NCBI RefSeq assembly: GCF_009873495.1
Contig: NZ_CP046711.1
Span: 1-49,561, forward strand
DNA length: 49,561 nucleotides
Origin: Nostoc sp. ATCC 53789
Lineage (GTDB): Bacteria > Cyanobacteriota > Cyanobacteriia > Cyanobacteriales > Nostocaceae
Direction: 5' to 3'
The notes below the pieces were generated by a model that ran no database searches, had not been told where the DNA came from, and saw only the letters and a program-made list of their open reading frames with translations. This document shows, one piece after another, positions 34,188-41,951 of the stretch. Within the stretch, counting starts at the first letter, position 1. Each line of letters begins with the position of its first letter. A program made the position numbers and the translations under genes.

Positions 34188-35644
34188 AACAAGGTGTTTT
34201 CGAGTTAGCACTGGCTGGTGTGTGTGGTGTAGCCGCAATCATCGGGCTAGCAACATCGCAAACACGCCAGCCCTACGACCTGACACAAATTCAATTTTGC
34301 CCAAGGTCAGCAAACGGCGTACACAGTCAGATAGCTTTGGATAAGCGTTTTTGCAACCAACCACGTTTTGTCCTTACTGAAGAATGGCAACGCTACGGAT
34401 TGTATGGCAGCATCATTCCCTACAAGGGCGATGCTATTCAATGGGTACGTGATTTGCCCACAGATAACCCTAATCAGTTGCTAGGATATGGGATTGCAGT
34501 TATTGGGCTATGGGGTGTCGTGGGTTGTTTGCTGGTGCGTTCGCAACGCCTCAAGCGCACGGATTATGAACTGGGCGAACTCGAAAAGACTTACGACTAT
34601 GCAACTTGGCAGCAAAACAAGCACAAACGTGAAGTTAAGCAGCATTCAACCCAGCTTTATACTGAGCGCCTGAAAGATGGGTTAACTGACCTAGACGTTC
34701 AAGAGCGTAAACAATTGGGGCTAACCGATGAGGAAAACGAACGCGCTAAGGCACGTATCCAGCTAGAGGACTTCATGAAAGCCCGTGCTGTTAATCATTC
34801 TGTGATGGATAAAACCATTGCTGAGAATTTGCGAGACAGGGCGAAAGCTGACCAGGAACGCGGCAAGGTTAAGGGGAAAACCAAAAGCGCGATCGCAAGC
34901 AGTGACAATCAGCAATCAGTTGATCAACAACGAGCAAACCAACTGATAGAAGCGCTCAAGGCTCATGAGGATGGCTGGTTGTGGAAGATTATCGACAACT
35001 TAACCCCACTATGGTTAATCGGTCGCCAGGGGTCAGGTAAAACTTACACGAGCGCGGCTATAGCTCTTGTTAGAAAGCATTGCTTACGGATTCCCATCTA
35101 CTACTTGATTGACCGTCACGCGACTGGGGATAACTCCAAAGCATGGCAATATCTTGATACTCAAAACATAGCAGAGTCAGAGTTAGAGATAGGTACTGCG
35201 CTTGATGGTCTGTGTGAGCATTGGCTATTAAGAATTAAAGGTAAAAATGACTTAGAGCAACCCGCGACTATCACGCCTGAACAAGTGCTTATTGATGAGT
35301 ACACCAACCTAAAATCATTGATTGGTGAACCCGCAGAAAAGTTTTATAAACTGCATTTGACAGACACTAGGAAAGCAAAAGTTCATGTAACTGGTATTAC
35401 CCATAATGACACGAATTCAAGCTATCCAGAAGGAACACAAGCAATGAGGGAGGCGGGTACAATCCTCATTCAAAAATTCTCAGCTAACGGTAAAACACCA
35501 CTTTCCAGAGTCAAGATTGTTCGTGGCTTGCTTGATGACAATGGCGAGGAGTTGAAGGATGCAGAGCGTACACTGCCAAGCTGGTTTAACCCAAAGGATA
35601 TTTACAACTATTTCAACGGTAAGCCTATTGATTTTGATGCTTAA
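34184..35644 (+). CDS. Membrane-anchored P-loop ATPase, coupling-protein-like
   Basis: Product of 486 aa. Two transmembrane helices lie at about 4-22 and 98-120 with an external loop between them, then a cytoplasmic ATPase: Walker A G-R-Q-G-S-G-K-T at about 283-290 and a Walker B-like V-L-I-D-E-Y (about 367-372). This topology matches type IV coupling proteins (TraD/VirD4), which pump relaxase-bound DNA across the membrane; the plasmid has a relaxase. The sequence motifs beyond the P-loop are not enough to assign the family. It ends the operon; a transposase remnant follows in the same frame right after the stop. Confidence 0.7.
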   Translation: MKQGVFELALAGVCGVAAIIGLATSQTRQPYDLTQIQFCPRSANGVHSQIALDKRFCNQPRFVLTEEWQRYGLYGSIIPYKGDAIQWVRDLPTDNPNQLLGYGIAVIGLWGVVGCLLVRSQRLKRTDYELGELEKTYDYATWQQNKHKREVKQHSTQLYTERLKDGLTDLDVQERKQLGLTDEENERAKARIQLEDFMKARAVNHSVMDKTIAENLRDRAKADQERGKVKGKTKSAIASSDNQQSVDQQRANQLIEALKAHEDGWLWKIIDNLTPLWLIGRQGSGKTYTSAAIALVRKHCLRIPIYYLIDRHATGDNSKAWQYLDTQNIAESELEIGTALDGLCEHWLLRIKGKNDLEQPATITPEQVLIDEYTNLKSLIGEPAEKFYKLHLTDTRKAKVHVTGITHNDTNSSYPEGTQAMREAGTILIQKFSANGKTPLSRVKIVRGLLDDNGEELKDAERTLPSWFNPKDIYNYFNGKPIDFDA

Positions 35645-36000
35645 TTGCAAGAGGTCTGTGACAAAGTTCAGTTCCCAAAAAATATTTGTGCAACTTGTCC
35701 GTTAAGGGAGCGTTGTACTACTTCCCGAACTGGACGAAGTGTTTCCATTCATTCCGATAAGCCTTTGTTCCAGGAATTAAAACAACGTAAATTAACCCTT
35801 GCTGGTCGTGCCAAGCTCCGAAAACGTGTAGCTCTTGAGCATTCCTTATCTCACATTGGTCGATTCTTGGAGATCAAGCTCGTTACATTGGTATTCGCAA
35901 GAACTTATTTGATCTTCGCCGTACAGCCGTCGTCCATAATCTTCATGTCCTTGCCAAAATTTTTAGTAACGCTACTGAGCAATCTGTTTCTCAATCCTGA
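35645..36000 (+). pseudogene. Broken DDE transposase (IS1182-like) 3' fragment
   Basis: The N-terminal part reads C-x2-C-P-L-R-E-R-C-T, G-R-S-V-S-I-H, then L-T-x-A-G-R-A-K-L-R, a signature of IS1182-like transposases. After about 35870 the homologous frame shifts: D-Q-A-R-Y-I-G-I-R-K-N-L-F-D-L-R-R-T-A is in the next frame and ends at TGA 35998. The 5' end and the start codon are missing. It is not functional. Confidence 0.8.
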
Positions 36001-36003
36001 TTA

Positions 36004-36186
36004 CTAAATCGGTTTTCTAAGCGAACAACCTAAAAATTTAGCAATTTCGTGTTGAGGTTTACCATCATTTTGCAGCAGAATAATTAGAATTCTTTCTCTA
36101 ACATGTGGTAGATTGCTCTCTTTTAGAGCTTGCTGTAGTTGGGTAACTTGTTCCGATATTAAAAAGTTATTGACTGGTAGCAGCAT
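36004..36186 (-). pseudogene. Truncated IS630-family transposase N-terminus
   Basis: About 60 residues match the usual start of Nostoc IS630-like transposases (L-Q-Q-A-L-K-E-S-N-L-P-H-V-R-E-R-I and a helix-turn-helix, P-Q-H-E-I-A-K-F-L-G-C-S-L-R-K). The reading frame ends just after L-R-K, at the border with the fragment at 35645-36000, so two broken elements are joined here tail to tail. Confidence 0.75.
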
Positions 36187-36299
36187 AGTTGCTTTTAAGC
36201 ATTTTCATCTTCTTATTATGCAACTTAAGTGCCGATTAGCTTACATTATCTTAAGTACGGTCCCGTGGCACTTGAGGGTGCTACGCGCCCCAAGCTTGA

Positions 36300-36337
36300 G
36301 GCGATCACGTAATTCAAGTGTGAATTACGTGATCGCC
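36300..36337. repeat. Perfect 17-bp-arm inverted repeat
   Basis: Arms of 17 bases (beginning GGCGATCACG) surround a 4-base loop, with no mismatch. It lies between the IS630 fragment and the end of the dynamin-like gene. On the + strand AAAAATT follows, without a T-run on either strand. It could stabilise or end the GTPase transcript or mark an insertion end. Confidence 0.6.
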
Positions 36338-36399
36338 AAAAATTCAATCAAATTGTTGTTCAGAACTTGCTACAGATGGAATACTATGAATGAAATATA

Positions 36400-39045
36400 T
36401 CATAAATCTTGTAGGAGCAAGGTATTTTCTTCATTTAGTGCTGTTGCAGATTCTATTAATTTTTTCCAATCCTCTTCAACTTTTTTATTTTTTTCTTGTT
36501 GACTTACTAGAGAGTAAATTTCTTTTTGATGGTAATTATAAAAAATTTGCCATCCTATTTTAGCCTCAAGATTATAAAATGCTTTGGTGACAAAACTGCT
36601 ATATTTGGAGTATGCAATAGAATTAGGATAATGTAACTTAGTTTGCAACATCTCATCGCATTTTTTCACAACATCTTCACGCAATTTATCAATTTCACTC
36701 AGCAATGATTCAACGGAAGATGAAGGTTCACTATTAACTTTAGGCAGGCTCGAAGTAGTACTTGGTTGAATACTATTATTGAAAATTTGTTTCGTTACAT
36801 AGGGGTAGATTTGCTTAATTACGAGACGCGAGACTTTTCTAATTAGCTCTTCTGGCACATTTGGTATAGGAATACCAAACCCATTAAGTATAATACGCCC
36901 AATATCGAAAATTATTGCACTTGTAGAATTAACATTTGTTGTCTCAATTTCATCAAAAATATTTTTCTCTGTGATTATTTTAGAAACAATTTCTGTCAGC
37001 CGTTCAGATTCATGATCTGATATATTTACTTCATTATTTGAGAATTTATCTTGATATTTAGAATCAATTTCTCCTTTAGTCCAATTAAGGATATTATCTT
37101 TGGTAAATATTTCTGCAACAATAGTTGTTAGTTGATTTGATGAGACCTCTGTTTCATTCTTTGATAGTTGACTCATAGAAATTGGATCAATATGTTTATC
37201 TGGGTTCAGTTCATCAAGATATGTCTCAATCCAGCTAATAATAGTGTCTTGATATGTCTTTGTAGGTTCTTTTATTTCTTCAAAAGCATTGACAAGTTTA
37301 AAGATACTTTGATCTGGATCTTCAGCTTGAGGAAATTGTTCGATTATTTCTTGAAAAAATTTAACATTTTTACTCTGCACCAAATTCCCTAATTTGCCAT
37401 GCTCTGACAATATCTCTACTATAGATATTTGTAATTCTTTCTCTGATTCCTCTAGAGTTGTTGCCAAAGTTTTAAACTTCTCTTTCAGTCTATCTTTAAC
37501 TTGATTAATGGAGATGTAATAGGTTATCTTCCATGAACTTTGATGTCTTGGACGAATAGACTTAACATCATTTATAGTGAAAATTACTTCATCTTTAAGG
37601 CAATCATCTACAATTTTTTTTATTTCTTCTTTAAATTTTGAGTGCGGGTCTTTTTTGTTACTATCTAATTGATCATATTTTTCTTGAATTGCAGCATTAA
37701 TATCTTTCCATAATATTGTTTCAAACCAAGAAATAAATATCCCGGCATCTGCTTGACTATATCCTTTTAAGACTTCACCAGCTTCTTGTAGCTCTTGATT
37801 AATTTTACTGCTCAGTTTTTGTAGCCGAGCATTTTGCAGCTTGAAATATTGCTTATATACAGAATTAATACTTGTGGTTAAATCGTTTAAAGCTGGAATA
37901 AGAACCTCTTCTCTAACAGCATCAGTATCTGTACAATCAGCAATTACTGTACGAGCAACTTTAATTTGCTGCTCAGAAATCCCGTTTTTAAAACGCTGGC
38001 ACGCCTTTAAACTTTCTTGTTCTTGTTCCTTAAGTTTATTGAGAACCATTAAAGAACATTCATTTATAGGAAATTCTCCTAAAGCTTCATAAGCTATTTT
38101 ATAAGTTTTTACGTCAGTATCGCTCCAAGCATCACCAAGAGGATCGGGTCTCCGAACAAAAATAATAAAGTCTATATCTTCTCTAAGCGTTTTGATTAAC
38201 AATTCCACATCAGCAATTGGATTATCATCTAACCCAGGTAAATCTACAACTCCAATTTTTCCTACTTCTTGGTATTTGTCAGGAAACTCACACCGTATTC
38301 TCACTTCTTTAACAGCTAAATATTTACTGCTATCTTGGTTGTATTGAGTAGTATATTCTTGAATTTCTTCTTTGCGGATTGTTATTGTTTTCTCATCAAT
38401 AAAATCTTTGTAACTATCAAATTTGATATAGTATTCTTTTGAAAAGCGACCGTAGAGACGTTGAAGTTGTGGATCTTTTCTTTTATCTTCAGGCAAGGGG
38501 GGAAGTAACTTAGGATCGATATCCGCAGGATTATCTGGTTTAACGCCTTGTAAGCCTAGCTTATCAAAATAAAGATGGACAATTTCTTTAAATGAAGACC
38601 ATGAATGAAACTCCACTTCGTTTCCTACCATACCTGGTTGATGAAAAATTTTACTTAAAACTTTTGTGCAAACACCTCCAGAACTAGTAGGAATTTCGCC
38701 ATCACTTAATCCAGTTATACTTTTTAGTAAGGTGCTTTTCCCTTGACGCATTCTACCAACAACTCCAATATTGAGTGTTGGGCGAGATAAGCGCTTTTTC
38801 AGGTTTTCTAGTTTACTTAATTCTTGATTAACTTCTTCTATAAGGTTTGAAAAAGCAATAGGGTTCAAACGTTTAGAAAGACTAGAATTACCTTCAGTGT
38901 CGCTAGTAAGGTTCTTCAATCGTTCGTTTTCTAGAATTTTTAGAGCTTGTCTAAGGCTTTCCCATTTTTTTAAAACACTTTCAACTTTTCTAGCCTGGTT
39001 TTGACGTTGAGCGATAATTGCGTCAATTTGGGATGCAATATTCAT
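36400..39045 (-). CDS. Dynamin-like GTPase
   Basis: Product of 881 aa with AGGAGA about 9 bases before ATG. The GTPase domain starts at about 90: G1 G-R-M-R-Q-G-K-S-T (97-105), G2 threonine near 120, G3 D-L-P-G-L-D-D (about 265) and G4-like L-N-K-L (about 333). Long helical regions follow (about 400-640 and 780-881), as in bacterial dynamin-like proteins that remodel membranes. A hydrophobic patch (about 708-735) may contact the membrane. It is divergent from the GTPase train and probably belongs to the same system. Confidence 0.85.
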   Translation of the reverse strand: MNIASQIDAIIAQRQNQARKVESVLKKWESLRQALKILENERLKNLTSDTEGNSSLSKRLNPIAFSNLIEEVNQELSKLENLKKRLSRPTLNIGVVGRMRQGKSTLLKSITGLSDGEIPTSSGGVCTKVLSKIFHQPGMVGNEVEFHSWSSFKEIVHLYFDKLGLQGVKPDNPADIDPKLLPPLPEDKRKDPQLQRLYGRFSKEYYIKFDSYKDFIDEKTITIRKEEIQEYTTQYNQDSSKYLAVKEVRIRCEFPDKYQEVGKIGVVDLPGLDDNPIADVELLIKTLREDIDFIIFVRRPDPLGDAWSDTDVKTYKIAYEALGEFPINECSLMVLNKLKEQEQESLKACQRFKNGISEQQIKVARTVIADCTDTDAVREEVLIPALNDLTTSINSVYKQYFKLQNARLQKLSSKINQELQEAGEVLKGYSQADAGIFISWFETILWKDINAAIQEKYDQLDSNKKDPHSKFKEEIKKIVDDCLKDEVIFTINDVKSIRPRHQSSWKITYYISINQVKDRLKEKFKTLATTLEESEKELQISIVEILSEHGKLGNLVQSKNVKFFQEIIEQFPQAEDPDQSIFKLVNAFEEIKEPTKTYQDTIISWIETYLDELNPDKHIDPISMSQLSKNETEVSSNQLTTIVAEIFTKDNILNWTKGEIDSKYQDKFSNNEVNISDHESERLTEIVSKIITEKNIFDEIETTNVNSTSAIIFDIGRIILNGFGIPIPNVPEELIRKVSRLVIKQIYPYVTKQIFNNSIQPSTTSSLPKVNSEPSSSVESLLSEIDKLREDVVKKCDEMLQTKLHYPNSIAYSKYSSFVTKAFYNLEAKIGWQIFYNYHQKEIYSLVSQQEKNKKVEEDWKKLIESATALNEENTLLLQDL

Positions 39046-39356
39046 AGTTAAAGTTCTCCTATTAGAGTAATAACCTTCTAAAACTAGTCATAATAAACTA
39101 CCACAGGGGAGTTAGATTTTTCGGAAAAATAGAAAAATTCGCCCTTCAGCCATTGAAATCAGATAAAAATCGCATAAATCTCCCTCTGTGATTCACCGGG
39201 GGCGTTCTGGGTTAAGCAACACAGGTGACACCGTTCCTTACTGTCAACTGTCAAGCCAGACGCAGAGTGCAATTCGAGAGGAACGACTGCACAAGCGTAT
39301 TGTCTGGTCGTGGCTTTTGCTCCTGGTATCACCTTTTCGCTTATCCAGCCACCGTT
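39046..39356. other. Divergent region with interspersed repeat
   Basis: 311 bases between the dynamin-like gene and the first small GTPase gene. From about 39180 the sequence looks like a dispersed repeat common upstream of genes in Nostoc-like genomes, which also creates a false N-terminal extension of the next gene (frame open from 39225). No clear promoter boxes were recognised. Confidence 0.5.
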
Positions 39357-40205
39357 ATGAAATATACTCTAAACATAGGTATTCAAAGCTATAACAAGGG
39401 CGTAAGTGAAGAGAGTGCAGAAATAAATGAAATGGGAATAATTTATATAGGCGATCGCCAAGCTGGCAAAACTCACTTGGCAATGGAATCTTCCAACCCC
39501 CAAGGGAACTTTGTCAAAGGCAACGAGGCTACTTATAGAAAATTCAAAGCGAATTTATATGACACCGTTAAGGATAGCACTCTGAGAACTGATGCCAGAC
39601 AAAGCACTTATAGCCGCACCTTAGAGCTAGAAGTGCGGACTCGTATTCGTTCCAAGAAAATCATTGTTGATTGGTTCGATACAACTGGTGAAATTTGGCG
39701 CGAGAGTTGGCAAGCCAATAACCCAGATGAATGGAATCTGTTTTTACAGGCATCTCGAAGTAGCGAAGCAATTTTGCTGATTTTACCACCCCATCGAGAT
39801 TTAGATTTAAATTTAGACCCAGAGCTTGAGGAAGCTCCCGGACCATTCCCAACCTTGGAACAGTGGTGTAATCGGTTTGATCAATGGGTGAGGTTTTTTT
39901 GTCAAGATTGTCCCAAATCCAAACATTTATTAATCTGTCTTAATAAAGCTGACCTCTTTTGTAATCTTGATCAAGAAGCAGAGAAGCTAGGCTATAACCC
40001 TCAGGGGTACACAATGGACTGGCTAGATCGTCATCAATATGTTTATCATCGTTATTTCCGACCCATTCGCTCCCAAATTCAGCAAATCAACAATAATTTT
40101 ACAGGCTTATCAATTCGCTGTTTTATTACTACTGTCAAGAATCGTTCTTTATTAGAATTACCTTGGTTGTATCTAGCAAATTACTTAGAAGAAGTTAAAA
40201 TATGA
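39357..40205 (+). CDS. Small GTPase-like protein 1
   Basis: Product of 282 aa from ATG 39357; the frame reaches 39225 but the extra part is repeat-derived. G1 is G-D-R-Q-A-G-K-T-H (32-40), G3 D-T-T-G-E (about 105) and G4 N-K-A-D (about 195), so a GTP-binding TRAFAC-type protein is expected. It starts the + strand train and overlaps the next gene by 4 bp. The three tandem GTPases share the same Y/D-x-x-G and long C-terminal helices. Confidence 0.8.
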   Translation: MKYTLNIGIQSYNKGVSEESAEINEMGIIYIGDRQAGKTHLAMESSNPQGNFVKGNEATYRKFKANLYDTVKDSTLRTDARQSTYSRTLELEVRTRIRSKKIIVDWFDTTGEIWRESWQANNPDEWNLFLQASRSSEAILLILPPHRDLDLNLDPELEEAPGPFPTLEQWCNRFDQWVRFFCQDCPKSKHLLICLNKADLFCNLDQEAEKLGYNPQGYTMDWLDRHQYVYHRYFRPIRSQIQQINNNFTGLSIRCFITTVKNRSLLELPWLYLANYLEEVKI

Positions 40206-41086
40206 ACCAAAAATCCAAAGGAGAAATTATTACGATTCTCGGACCACAAAATGCTGGCAAAACAACATATTTGGCGGGACTGGCTGATTGGCCTCAAGAA
40301 AGAATCCGATCTGGTAAGAAAAGTCCATTTACTGTTGAGCCTATCGGGGAACATGGAAAAAATCTCCGAGATGAAGCTCAAGAGAAAATTCGAGAAGAGG
40401 GAGCTTATTTAGCACCTACATTAATCAAGCCCAATCTCAATGAATTACCTCGTTATATATTCAAAATCACAGTTAAACGTTTACTCAGAGAGGAATTAAT
40501 TTACTTAGCCGTCAGAGATTATCCAGGTCAAATATATAGGGATCTTGCTCAAGTAAATCCTCTGCCACCCTTAGAGCAGGAATACATCAAAGAATGTTTA
40601 AAGCCAGATGTAATTGGTTGTTTAATTTTCTTGGATAAATGGGAGAGCGATAATGATTTAGTTTATACGAAAGCCATGAGGAAGTTTATTGAAGAGATGG
40701 ATAAACAAGACAGGCTAAAAGGCAGCATTAAAAAGAACATTCAACCATTAAGAATTGCCGTGGCTATAAGTAAATGCGAAAGGGGGGAAATTTGGCCTGG
40801 TAGGTTAGATCCAAAAACAGATATTTTTAATGCCCATCTGCCTGGAACTACTAAATTATTGCAAGATAAACTCAATAATAATGTCAGATTTTTTGCTATA
40901 TCTACCTTTGGTGTTTTAAATCATAATGACCCTAGACCGAATCGAAAAAGTGAAAAAAAGCTAGATAGTGAAGGTAAAGAAATTGAACTTTCAGTATTAA
41001 GAGAAAAACAGTATTGGTATCCTTATGGTATGATTGCTCCTCTATATTGGCTGAGTAAGGGAAAGGCAATGCAACATGGTGTTTAA
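40202..41086 (+). CDS. Small GTPase-like protein 2
   Basis: Product of 294 aa. G1 G-P-Q-N-A-G-K-T (14-21), G3 D-Y-P-G-Q (about 106-110), and G4-like S-K-C-E (about 192). The G4 aspartate is a glutamate, so nucleotide specificity may be altered. Start overlaps the previous stop by 4 bp and it overlaps the next gene by 11 bp. It is probably a paralogue of its neighbours. Confidence 0.8.
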   Translation: MNQKSKGEIITILGPQNAGKTTYLAGLADWPQERIRSGKKSPFTVEPIGEHGKNLRDEAQEKIREEGAYLAPTLIKPNLNELPRYIFKITVKRLLREELIYLAVRDYPGQIYRDLAQVNPLPPLEQEYIKECLKPDVIGCLIFLDKWESDNDLVYTKAMRKFIEEMDKQDRLKGSIKKNIQPLRIAVAISKCERGEIWPGRLDPKTDIFNAHLPGTTKLLQDKLNNNVRFFAISTFGVLNHNDPRPNRKSEKKLDSEGKEIELSVLREKQYWYPYGMIAPLYWLSKGKAMQHGV

Positions 41087-41912
41087 TAATTTTAAAAAGA
41101 GACAACAGCAACCACTAATCAAAACTATTCGCCTTATAGGAGACCGCGCATCTGGTAAAACTACTTACCTAGCAGCCCTAGCTGGCTTGTCTGGGAATGA
41201 TCCTCAAAGTCGAGTCACACGGGTCGTTCCCATTGGTGAAGAAACTGAAAACTTTGTCTATAAAGCCAAAGAGTTTTTAGATCAAAAGCAAGAGATAGCG
41301 CGGACTCCTTATGGTTCTGGTTTAGAGAATAGTTATGTTTTCAAAATTGAGTTTAATGATTCTTCTAGCCTAGATATTCAATGTAAAGATTACCCAGGTG
41401 AGTTTTTCCGAGATTTAGTAGAAAATCAAAATCCTCAGTTATTAGAAAGATACATTAAGGATTCTGTAGAAATAGAAGGAACAGGAATCATAATTTTACT
41501 AGATGGTACTGCTCGTAAAGATGAATACTATGCTGAATGTATCTATCAATTATTAGTCCGACTTGATAGGTCTACTCCATCAGCTAGCCCATCTCGGAGA
41601 GTGGCTGTAGCCTTAACTAAATGTGATATTCCCGAACTATGGATACATAGTAATAATCCTACCGATAAAATCAGAGGTCGTTTTGAAGGAGTACATGGAA
41701 AGCTGCAAAATTTTAAGAAAATAACTGTAGATTACTTTGCTACTTCTGCCTATGGGATGTTAGGGAGTGACAGTGAAACACCTAATTCTAGAACTGTTAT
41801 ATCTGATGATGATGGTACACGAGCAGTTATTAGTGAATCAGATCCAAAATTATGGCGGCCTTTTGGTCTAATAGAGCCATTATATTGGCTATACACCGGA
41901 AAAAAATACTAA
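41076..41912 (+). CDS. Small GTPase-like protein 3
   Basis: Product of 278 aa. G1 G-D-R-A-S-G-K-T (22-29), G3 D-Y-P-G-E (about 107) and G4 T-K-C-D (about 189), all intact. It resembles protein 2 closely, including the ending P-F-G-L-I-E-P-L-Y-W-L. The three proteins probably form heteromers or act in steps; that is inference. Confidence 0.82.
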   Translation: MVFNNFKKRQQQPLIKTIRLIGDRASGKTTYLAALAGLSGNDPQSRVTRVVPIGEETENFVYKAKEFLDQKQEIARTPYGSGLENSYVFKIEFNDSSSLDIQCKDYPGEFFRDLVENQNPQLLERYIKDSVEIEGTGIIILLDGTARKDEYYAECIYQLLVRLDRSTPSASPSRRVAVALTKCDIPELWIHSNNPTDKIRGRFEGVHGKLQNFKKITVDYFATSAYGMLGSDSETPNSRTVISDDDGTRAVISESDPKLWRPFGLIEPLYWLYTGKKY

Positions 41913-41951
41913 TATCAACAGTTGATTCAATGAAATAAAAGAGATAGGGAT

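Noticed and set aside
39225..39356. Longer N-terminus of GTPase 1
   Set aside because: The extra 44 residues are translated dispersed repeat; ATG 39357 fits the GTPase family better.
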